The position numbers and the translations under genes were made by a program. The notes below the pieces were generated by a model. That model saw nothing but the letters and a program-made list of their open reading frames with translations. It was not told where the DNA came from and did not search any database. Below, piece after piece: positions 32,651-41,930 of a DNA stretch of 44,839 bases; the first letter of the stretch is position 1, and each line of letters begins with the position of its first letter. Origin of the DNA: Reclinomonas americana ATCC 50394 (taxonomy: Eukaryota > Jakobida > Jakobea > Jakobida). The stretch lies in contig PS015257.1 in NCBI GenBank assembly GCA_048213135.1, positions 71,835 through 116,673 of the forward strand. The letters are read 5' to 3'.

Positions 32651-33545
32651 ATAATGCAAAATGGTCGACGGCAATTGACAAAAGAACGGAGATCGAACGC
32701 AAGGAAACTACTGGTGGTACCATTCTACGTCGCTGTCGCTGTTGCCCGTCGACACCAACGGTGCTTTCGTGATCATGAATTCGAAGGTCGACCTGCAAAA
32801 TCGAGGTCCAATGAAGTTCATTTGCAGGCGATCAGGCTGAGACTCATGTAGCATAAGCACATATGTATACTTGCAGCTCCTTTTTCATTCAAGCACCATG
32901 TGCATGGACACGAGACAAGATTTTTTTTTAGTGTCCCGTCAGTCGACCAGTCAGCACCGAACACTCGTCGCGCACACGGTGAGCAACAACACCCACCACT
33001 CTCACACGCCACACCACCACTCATTGCGGGTGTGTGTGTGAGAGAGAGAGAGCTTCTTTTCTGTGCCTGTCGTCACACATCGGTGAAGTGTGTGTCTCCC
33101 ACTTTTCAACTACATACCCACTTTTGTCAATCTTCGTTCTCTCTCTCCCTCCACCGCGCGCGCTCTCCTTCAAAGCACCTCACGCGCGTGCACATAAGAG
33201 AGGGCAGCGCGCGCTTGCTACTGCTGCCCACGCAAAAAGTGTGCACGTTTTTTTTATTTACACATCACCTCACGTCGCACTCACCGTGTCACTCCTTGTT
33301 GTGTGTACACGTGGTATGCGCATGCTCACTCACAAAAACGCGAGAAATGAACAGAGAGTTAGAGAGAGTGAGTTTGGTCGGGGAAATGTCCGCGCAAAAT
33401 AGTTTGTTGTTGACTCTTTTTCTTTTGCGTGTGTTGTTGTTCCTCGCGTGCGTTCTCTCCGTGACACATGCTGCACACTCACCTTTTCTTTTGTTGTTGT
33501 TTTTGTTGCTCATTGTTGTTGTTGTGTTATAGAACGGAACAAATC
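32651..33545. other. Intergenic region upstream of the SKP1-like gene
   Basis: No gene recognised in the first 700 bp; it has AT-richer stretches and T-runs (32923-32930, 33249-33256). A possible 5' UTR intron follows (separate entry). Confidence 0.5.
33368..33532 (+). other. Putative 5' UTR intron of the SKP1-like gene
   Basis: A GTGAGT donor at 33368 and a T-rich tract ending GTTATAG at 33532, 13 nt before the start codon. Inference only, since no transcript data are available. Confidence 0.35.
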
Positions 33546-34267
33546 ATGTCTGAGGGAGCATCTGGATCGGCAGCAGCGCCTGCAGCGGCGTCGGCGGCGG
33601 CGGCAGCAGCGGCCTCGACTGACCCGGCCATTGCGGCCAAGGCGGCGGCCATGCACGCGCGTGTGTCATATGAGCCGATTGATCCGGCCTCGGCGCCGCG
33701 CATTACGCTCGTGTCGCTCGAGGGCGTCGAGTTTGAGGTGGCCCGTGCCATTATCTGCGGCGTCAATGGCGAAGGCCATGCGCTGCCGATTGCCTCGCAG
33801 TTCATCATCGACATGCAGGGAGTTGCGCTGCTGATGTCGCCACCACAACTCGAATCGCCGTATTGTCTGACGTTTTCATTTGTGTGTAGGCGGAGGCCGA
33901 GGGTGATGGCTCTGAGCGCGTGGAGCTCAGCCGTGTGCACACCAAGACACTAGAGGCGGTGGTCAAGTTCATCAACCACCACGCCGTGCACCCGATGGAG
34001 GAGATCAAGCGACCACTGGAGCTGCAGTACAAGGAGTCGTTCAACTTTGACGACTCCATCTCCGAGTTTGATCGCGAGTTCGTCAACGAGCCCGCCTGCA
34101 ACATGGAGCTGCTGCTGCGCCTGATTGAGGCCGCCAACTACCTGTCGATCAGCGATCTGACCTCGCTAACGCACGCCAAGATGATGTCGCTCATCAAGAA
34201 CAAGTCCAAGGAGGAGATCCAGGCCATGTTCCGCGACCTCATGCACCTGCGCGCCGCTGGCCACTAA
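33546..34267 (+). CDS. SKP1-like BTB/POZ protein
   Basis: SKP1 links F-box proteins to cullin in SCF ubiquitin ligases. Two exons join in phase: 33546-33821 and 33891-34267, with a GTTGCG donor and a CTGAC element in the 69-nt intron. After about 45 Ala/Ser-rich residues the product has ITLVSLEGVEFEV (first POZ strand), HTKTLEAVVKFINHH, SEFDREFVNEP, LLRLIEAANYLSISDLTSL and MMSLIKNKSKEEIQAMF. These parallel SKP1 from the POZ fold to the KTPEEIR helix. The protein stops about 12 residues after that helix, so the C-terminal F-box-binding segment of SKP1 is missing. It may therefore be a SKP1 paralogue or elongin-C-like adaptor. The N-terminal extension is unusual. Confidence 0.8.
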
Positions 34268-34528
34268 ATTGGGAACCCCCCACCCCTCGCTTTGCCAATT
34301 GCTTCTTCCTCCTCGTCTCCTGCTCTCTGTCCCGTTGCCGCCACCCTGCCCAGTACCTCGTTTTTTTGATTTTTCTATTCTCCCTCTCTTGCTGTTTTCT
34401 GAATGTTATGGTTGAAGAATGAGGTGCGTGGGTGTGTAGTAACAGTAAATGGCGAGAAGGTCGCATGTTCCTCTCCCTTCCGTTTCCTTTGCATTACGGA
34501 AATCGTGTGTCATCACAACGACTCGTCG
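34268..34528. other. 3' intergenic spacer, convergent genes
   Basis: Contains the 3' UTRs of the SKP1-like gene and the enoyl-CoA hydratase-like gene. Nothing else recognised. Confidence 0.5.
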
Positions 34529-35493
34529 TCACAGCTTGGCTCGCGGCTGCTGGCTGGAGCGTGCAGCAATGAACTTTTGCATGGCGGCGAACTGCTCCGG
34601 TCGCATCTTGGCATAGTACGCAAAGGCGCGCTCCTTTTCCAGGCGCCGACCCTCGGCCAGCGTCTTGGAGAAGCCCTCGTTCAGCACCGCCCGGTAGCCA
34701 CGCACCACCGGCTGATAATTCTCCGCAATCATGCGCGCCAGCTTCTGCGCCGTCGGCAACAGATCGTCGGCCGTCGCCACCACGCGGTTCAGCAGGCCCC
34801 ACGACAGCGCCTCCTCGGCCGACACTGGGCGCGCAGTCAACGAGATCTCGCGCGCCACGTTGGGGCCGACCACGCGCGCCAGCCGCTGCGAGAGGCCCCA
34901 CGACGGCATCAGGCCGAACTTGCAGTGCGTGTCCATGAACTTGGCCTCGGGGGCGCCAATGAGGAAGTCACACGCCAGTGCCAACTCGAAGCCTCCGGTG
35001 ATCGCGAATCCGTTGATGGCGCCAATGATCGGGAACGGGCACAGGTCCATCTCCACCAGTGGATCGTTCTCCACTGTGGCCGGAGCACCGTCCTTGGACT
35101 GCACGTGAATGTGTGTGAGACACATGCATGCAGGCTGCGGAGATTTCCTCCCGCCACTCAACTCCTTGGAAAACGGACTTGGCGGCGGTGAGGTCAATGC
35201 CCGAGGTGAAGGCGCGCCCGGCGCCCGTGAAGATGACCACCTTGACAGAGGCGTCGTTGCGCAGAGCGCGGAATGCCTCTGCCTGCATGTGTGGAGAGAG
35301 TGAGATACAGACTGGTTTCTCTACTCGTCACAGTGTGTGTGCTCACCAAGTCGCGCAGGAGGTCCAGGCTGAGGGCGTTGAGGGCATCGGGACGGTTCAT
35401 GGTCACCGTCCAGATGCCACTCTCGCTGCTGCCGGAGACCAGCACGAGGCCGGAGGCGCGAGTGTGGTCAATGCTCGACGAGGAGGAAGCCAT
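34529..35493 (-). CDS. Enoyl-CoA hydratase/isomerase family protein with C-terminal AKL (PTS1)
   Basis: A crotonase-fold enzyme predicted to act on acyl-CoA substrates in peroxisomes. Three exons join in phase: 35493-35347, 35282-35163 and 35098-34529, giving 278 residues, usual for the family. First oxyanion-hole element: FTGAGRAFTSGIDL. Second: AINGFAITGGFELALACD, which keeps the first catalytic Glu (FEL). At the position of the second catalytic Glu in mitochondrial hydratase the protein reads FMDTHCKFGLMP, with His. That DTH...GLLP-type variant is known in other family members, so the exact reaction (hydratase or another crotonase activity) is open. The protein ends PRAKL, a canonical peroxisomal PTS1. 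One donor is GTTGAG, the other GTGAGC. Confidence 0.88.
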
Positions 35494-35592
35494 GAGATCG
35501 ATGGGACAAGACAAGTGCGAAACGACGGACTTTTTATTCCTCCTCCTCTGCCTGCCTGCCAGCCTGTCTGGCTCTCTCCTATGCACGGGTGC

Positions 35593-37075
35593 TCATGTCC
35601 TCGCCGGTGGTGTGTAATCGGCGGCCTTTTCCAGCTTGAGCTTGGTGTACCACACGACACCGGCGGCGGCAATGATTAGGCCGGTGATACCGCGCGGGCC
35701 GAGGACAGTGCCGAAGAACACGGTGCCGATGACCAGCAGGGCCACAGTCTTGGCGTGACCAATCACTTGGTACCTGCAAGCACACGAATGAGGATCGACG
35801 AAAACTTTCATACACGAATTCGCCGTCATCGCTGCACGCAACATGAGTGCCGTCAGCTTGCCAATGACCAGCGCCGAGGTCAGGTTGACAAAGAACGCAA
35901 ACGTGCACGACAGGAAGAAGAGACCCTGTGCGCGTAGATGCGAAGAGTGAGCGCAGTCGCCCTGCAGAATCATCATCGCTCGCATGAACGAACGCACAAA
36001 CACATCCTGCGAGAGGGCGACGCCAATGAAATCGGTATTAAGCTGGCCCGACAGCAGCGTAAAGACGAGCATGATGGCGGTCTGGTAAAAGCTGAGATGC
36101 CGCAGGTAGTGGATCGAGTCCAGCTTGTACACATTCTGCGTCTGCTGCAGCTCCTGCTGACCGACCGTGGTCGACACCAGTGCCACCACGGCTCCCAACA
36201 ACCCAAGGCCCGTCACCGTAAACTCGGTGACAAAGATCAGCGCCAGTCCCACGCCGAGCAAGGCGAGCGCCACCGCTCCTTGCAGCGTCGGTCGCACATT
36301 GAGCCAGAGGAACTGCAGGAGGGCCTGAGCGGGGATGATCAGCAGCTTGGTGAACTGGTAGAACGACACGTTGGTCTTGTCCAGCGTCCAGTTCATCGAC
36401 AGCACCGACACGTCGAGCAGGAAGGCGTCGAGGGCGATCCTCCATTGCGGCACATCAATCGGTGTGTTCACGTAGAAGCCCAGTCGCTCGGCGAGAATCG
36501 CATACAGCCACGTCACCAGCAAGTGGGACAGCACGAGCACGCCGTCTGTGCATGAGTGAGTGGGATGAGTGGGATGAGGAGAAGGGGATGAGAGTGAGGC
36601 GCAACGGTAGTTCCAATCGGGCGTCATAAAGAGCAGCTTGTTGACCGACACGAGACTGATGGTGGACAGCACGTTCAGAACGGCAAACAACGCCGGGGCG
36701 TACTTGATGTATGGGCTCTCTGTGCACACGCACGCACACGTGTGAGTGATGGCGCGCAGATCCAACATGCGCGCGCGCACCGCAAAGACCAACACACGTA
36801 CCAGCCGCCGACGACGATGACGATGAGGAGTGTGAGGGCAGCAGGGAGCCGCCTGCGCCTCCACTACCACCACCACCACCACTGGAGCCCATGGGCGAGC
36901 TGCTGACAGGAGCGCCGCCTCCTGCAGTGGGAGCACTGCCAATCAGCGCGCCCATTCGTCGCAGCTCCTCGCCGCCACCATGTGCGTCCGGCACGTCGTC
37001 GTCATCGTCGCGCGAACGTGTCAGTGGTATGCGAGCCGCGGCATCGTCGCTGTTGCCTCTTCCCGGGCCACGCAT
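35593..37075 (-). CDS. SLC35E3-like drug/metabolite transporter family protein
   Basis: A DMT/triose-phosphate-translocator-type membrane carrier, probably Golgi or ER nucleotide-sugar or related transport; substrate unknown. Five exons join in phase: 37075-36802, 36719-36606, 36545-36004, 35935-35843 and 35773-35593. The N-terminus is a long cytosolic Ser/Gly-rich stretch with a poly-Asp run. About ten hydrophobic segments follow. Matches to SLC35E3 include ISLVSVNKLLF, DWNYHGVLVLSHLLVTW across the second intron, KTNVSFYQFTKLLIIPAQ, QQELQ near SIHYLRHLSFYQ, FAFFVNLTSALVIGK, QVIGHAKTVALLVIG, and the final GVVWYTKLKLEK. Donors are GTACGT, GTTGCG, GTGTTT and GTTGCG. The third donor (36003) is chosen by phase and homology. 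ATG 37075 is the only ATG near the frame start. Confidence 0.85.
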
Positions 37076-38148
37076 TGTTGTTGTTGTCGAGCGCAATTTC
37101 GTTGTGCGACGAAACGGTCGATGGTTGTCGGATTTTGCATGTTGGCACTGTCGGGGCGCAGGAGAGGGTAGGGTGGGTTGACAAAAGGCGAATGAGGAGA
37201 AGGGGTGGAGGAAGGGCTCGAGTGATTTGGTGCGAAAAAAATCGAATTCGAAAAACTGGTTCGATATCGCGCGCGGGTTCGAATTGTCGTGCGGTCCCTG
37301 TTTCTCTCGAGGGGAACCCGTGGGCTAAAATCCTGGATATCCTTTGCTCATTCTTGATGATTCTGAGAATGCCGGCAAGCCGTCTTGGCTGGGAATCAGC
37401 GTATCGGATCTGGAACGCTTTGCGCATGCCATGTCTGCATTCGAGCCCTATGATCTTAGGGCACGAGAAGTGGCGTGCATCCAAGAAGGGGTTGAGAAAA
37501 GCTGCAGCCGTGGAAGGCGATTCAGCTGCTCGATATCAGCAAGCGCTCGCCGTTTCCAAGCTCGAGAGTGCGTAGGGCCATTTTCCTGCATGGCTGTGTG
37601 CATTCAAGCCCTAATTCCTCATGCCATGGGCACTGGCATTCACTCTTGACGGTTCGGAGAAAGCCGGCGCCGGCAAGGGTCCGCGCACTTCTCGCACCGA
37701 CAATTCGATATCCGCAAGCCGTTTCCAATTGCACGAAGACGGCGAGCTGTGTGCCCTTCCGCTATTGATTCGTGCATTCGAGCTATCCACTTACACGCCA
37801 TGGCCAGTGGTTTCCTTGCCAAAAACTCGAGCTCTTCGGTTTCGAATTCGAACTCAGCTTTTCGAAATCGAATTCGAATTCTCTTCTCCTTTTTCTCGTG
37901 TCACGCATGCCTCCGTTTTCTGGAACTGCATGATCACCGTGCAGATCTGGTACTCGACTAGTGCAGCACGCCCTTCTCTCCAAGGCTCCCTGACAAGCAA
38001 GCACCTCGCAAGTCGACATCGACTTGCTGCATCAGCCACGCGCGAAACGCATTTTCATTTCGCCAACCAAAAAACTTTTTCTCTTTCACGCGCGTAGTCC
38101 CTCTTCTTCTCACCCCCCCAACCCTCACCAATCGAACTGCGCGTGTGA
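37076..38148. repeat. Intergenic region with ~170-bp degenerate repeats and GAATTC-rich palindromes
   Basis: Diverged units share CGATATC(A/C)GCAAGC, GTTTCCAA(G/T), GCATTC(G/A)AG and CATGCCATG-like blocks (about 37390-37470, 37540-37640, 37705-37810). TTCGAATTCGAA-like palindromic strings mark both sides (about 37240 and 37840-37880). No gene recognised. Confidence 0.5.
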
Positions 38149-38461
38149 ATGGGTGCACACCATGGAGTCGCCTTTTCCAAAAAGAACTTTGAAGTCGCTC
38201 TCAAGGACAGCCAACATCGCGGCACGAGCACTCGCCGTCGCCGCGCCAACTCGGTGCTCGATGGCCAGCAGCCGCGCGCGCACCACCACCACCACCACCA
38301 TCACCACCACAGCAGCAGCCGTGCAGTGGCGCCCATCAATGAGCAAACGGCGGCTGAGGCTCTGCCCGTTGCTGAGGGCGCACATCGCTCGCGCTCTCGC
38401 ACTCGCCCGCGCAGCGGCAGCCACAACCGCCCGCGCTCTGCCTCCCGCGACATCCCCGGAG
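38149..38461 (+). CDS. 5' exon of a His-run, Arg/Ser-rich protein (3' part in gap)
   Basis: An open frame from ATG 38149 reads GVAFSKKNFEVALKDSQ, then RRRRANSVLDG (14-3-3/basophilic-kinase-like), a ten-His run and a segment rich in Arg-Ser pairs. It ends at a GTCAGT donor (38462) just before an N run. Function unknown. An overlapping frame from ATG 38162 is Ala/Thr/Arg-rich and less protein-like. No 3' exon can be matched beyond the gap. Confidence 0.4.
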
Positions 38462-38896
38462 GTCAGTCAACAACACTTTTGTTTTCTTGGCGCGCNNNNN
38501 NNNNNNNNNNNNNNNNNNNNNNNNNNNNNNNNNNNNNNNNNNNNNNNNNNNNNNNNNNNNNNNNNNNNNNNNNNNNNNNNNNNNNNNNNNNNNNNNNNNN
38601 NNNNNNNNNNNNNNNNNNNNNNNNNNNNNNNNNNNNNNNNNNNNNNNNNNNNNNNNNNNNNNNNNNNNNNNNNNNNNNNNNNNNNNNNNNNNNNNNNNNN
38701 NNNNNNNNNNNNNNNNNNNNNNNNNNNNNNNNNNNNNNNNNNNNNNNNNNNNNNNNNNNNNNNNNNNNNNNNNNNNNNNNNNNNNNNNNNNNNNNNNNNN
38801 NNNNNNNNNNNNNNNNNNNNNNNNNNNNNNNNNNNNNNNNNNNNNNNNNNNNNNNNNNNNNNNNNNNNNNNNNNNNNNNNNNNNNNNNNNNNNNNN

Positions 38897-41518
38897 GCTT
38901 TGACTGGTGGGGAGGGCGATGTCTCGTCGAGCTCCAGGTCGTCGTCATCGTCGTCGTCGTCTCCCTCATCTTCGTGCTCGACCCCGTCGCGGAAGGCGCG
39001 ATTGCGACGACGGATGCGGACCCAAGGTGAGGCGATCCACTCGAGCGAGGGCGCGGATTCCATGCCACCACCACCGCCGCCGCCACTCGACGACATGTGT
39101 CGCAGCAGCCACACGTCGGTGGCCGAGGTCGAGGAGGAGGAGGAGGCGAGGGCGGCGGCGGTGGAATCGTCCGAGTGCGGAAGCGTGCCGATCGTGGTTG
39201 CATGTGATGCGGCGGCGGCAGCAGCAGACGCAGTACCCGCTGTGCCGGCCGTGATGGGAATTGTGAGACTGCGACTGGCTGGCACGTGCGCCAAGGCCTC
39301 CAGCCGAAGCATGTGGATGCCGGGTTCATGCAGCGGCAGCTCCACACGCAGGCGCTTATGTTCCCCCGCACCCGGCGTGATGACGGCCTCGCTGGCCACT
39401 GTGAGCGTAGTGTGAGTACGGGAAAAGTCAAAACGAGTGTGGTGGTGGTGGTGGTGCACACACCGGAAGCCATCTTTCCGGGCGCTCGGTGCAGCACGCG
39501 CAGCTGCGTGTAGTGTTTGGGCAGACGTGCACCATCCCATTCCATGACCAAGTGGTTGAGGGAGCCACGTGACACGACGCGCGCAATGTGCAGTGCCGAT
39601 TTCTCCGTGTGCTCCGCTGCGCAAAGAAGAAGAAGAGTGTAAGTAAAGCGAAATGCCGTGTCATCGGTGGAGATTGCACGCCTACCATGCTCGGTTGCTG
39701 CTCGTGCTGCGGCCACACTTGACGCTGCACGAAGCACGTGTTAATAATACGCAAGGGGAAACAGAGCACCTTGCCAATCAACAAACCCAGGCGAATCTCG
39801 TAGACGTCGTCCGACGGCCCAAAGTCATCCTCGCCGCCGCACAGCAGGCCGCGATCGGTGCCGAGCATGACCACCTGTTCGCCGAAACGACGCGGTGCCT
39901 TTCCGCGCCGCCACGAATGCTTCACCTGCGACCACTGCATGCCGTCCACCGACAGATAATGCAGATGCTCGCTGGCCGTCATGTGCACCGTCTCGCCGCC
40001 CACCAGCAAGAAGCCACCCTCGGCGACCTTGGTGAAGGAGGCGTATGCGACGGCCGGTGGAATGCGCCCAAGGAAGTGCACGGCACGCCATCGTTTTCTG
40101 TCTGCACAGAGGCGGATGCATGTGAGAGGAAGAAGAGAGCGCGCGCGGAAGGAAAAAACCACAAACCAAAATCGTACACGTGCGCTCGCGGTGCCCACGG
40201 CCACTCCGGCTGCATGCCACCAAACACGAGCATGACGTGGGGAGAGATCATCGCAGCCGCATGGCCACAGCGAGCCATTGGCGGTGTGCCATGCGGCTCC
40301 AGCACCTCGCTTGTGCGTGCTTCTGCTCGCAACGGGTGAGGCGAGGCAGAGATGGGGCAGTGGAGAGAGAGTGACGCAACCTATATCGATAATGTACATG
40401 TCGGCCAGGAGCTGCTGACCGTCGTAGCCACCAAATATTACCAGTTTGTCATGATACCTCACGCTGAAGAAACGCAGCGAGTGAGGAATGAAGTGGCAAA
40501 GGGGAAGGATTGGAACAAGGGTGAGAAACTCACCACGAGTGACCACATCGTGGAGTTGGAACCGCGCCTTCCAATTGTATGGCCTTGCATTGCATCTCGG
40601 TGGCACTCACTGCGAAGAGCATAATTAAAACAGACGACCCAAGACGCTCTCAGTTCCCTCTTCCCCTACTCCCTTCCCTCTCTCTCCCTCCTTCTTCTCC
40701 CTTCCTCCACTACATCCCTGATAAACAGACGACCCAAGATGATCTCAGTTCCTCTTCCCTTCTCCCTCCTTCTCCCTTCTCCCCCTTCTCCTCCCTTCCC
40801 CTTTACCCCTTTACCCCTTTACCCCTTTCTCCCCCCTCTGCTCACCATCCGCAAACTGCAACCACAGCGTCTCATTGCTGAACGCCCTCGGTCCCAACTG
40901 GCCACCCCACAGCACAAATCCACTGCCGCCGCCCAACTCCAACGCCGTCAACGTGCACCGCGCTCGCGGAGCCGGTGGCGCCTCACCCGCCTCCATCTTC
41001 CACGCCACTCGCCTTCTCTCATGAAACTCCGTGTCGATCACCATCAGGTCGTTGGAGAACGTGGCCTCGGTGTGATCCACTGCACGATCATTCACATCAG
41101 AGATCCGAACACACTATCTGTCACTGTGTTGTTTTCATGAAAGACCTGCATGACTGCTGTTGTGATGATGATGATGATGATCAGTGATCTCACACTCCAC
41201 TCGTGTTGGAGGCGCTCCCGTTCCATCACTGCGCTGGTGCGCATGTCGACGATTGGAGGTCGACGAAGACTTGTGCTCCACGTGCCCGCCAAACATGAGA
41301 ACGCGATGTGCGTCAATGGCCACTGCCACGTGTCCCGACTGTTGGCACGCGGGAGTGAGAGAGTGAGCAGGAGAGAGAGCGTGTCTTTTGTTATCAGCAA
41401 CTCGGAGAGCATCTGTTGAAGAGTCGCCTGTGTCAGTGGCGCCTTCTGCGGGGACGGAGTGCAGGGCGAGACGGCGAACGGATACGCGAGGCACACTGGC
41501 GCCGCACGCGTTGCCCAT
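38897..41518 (-). CDS. Kelch-repeat beta-propeller protein with MGNACG N-terminus (3' end in gap)
   Basis: A kelch-type protein whose N-terminus MGNACGAS fits an N-myristoylation site with an adjacent palmitoylatable Cys, so a membrane-tethered kelch scaffold is inferred. Kelch motifs across exons are RVLMFGGHVEHK, GFVLWGGQLGPRAF, LVIFGGYDGQQLLADMYIID, VMLVFGGMQPEWPW, GGFLLVGGE and GLLCGGEDDFGPSDDVYEI. Exons end with donors GTTGCT, GTGAGA, GTGAGC, GTTGCG (40386), GTTTGT (40167) and GTGCTC. After the propeller come EHTEKSALHIARVV and VMEWDGARLPKHYTQL, then a beta-like segment LRVELPLHEPGIHMLRLEAL, then low-complexity Ala/Ser/Thr, Gly and poly-Asp stretches to the gap at 38896. The frame is open above 41518 (to about 41677), so an earlier start is possible. 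Confidence 0.72.
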
Positions 41519-41930
41519 GATGGCGATCGATGAAAAAGATGCGATGGATGCGATCGGACGCGACGTTTTGTCGGAGAAGATGCCTCCAGGTGGACTGTGA
41601 TTGAAAAGTGCTGCTGTGTGCGTACGATCTGGATCCGAAGCCCGTAGGCTGTTGCAAACACGCGATTCTTTGACCAACAGTTACCTCCAAGTTGTCCTGC
41701 GAAGGATCAAGAGTCATAGATGCCAGGATCGATGCACGGCCGGGTACTGAGAGATGCACAAGGGTCAAAGGAGACAAGGGAATGGTCAACGAAAGCCGGG
41801 TTACCTCTGGGCGTATGATATGGGGATTTGTGGACATTTGTCGCATTATTGGAATGTGGTGAGTGTTTCATATAGGATCAGCCTCCCCTTTCCGCTCTTG
41901 TTGATTGTTGCTATTCATTCTATGTGATCC
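41519..41930. other. Intergenic region between two minus-strand genes
   Basis: The kelch 5' flank and the 3' UTR of the upstream polytopic gene. No further feature recognised. Confidence 0.45.
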
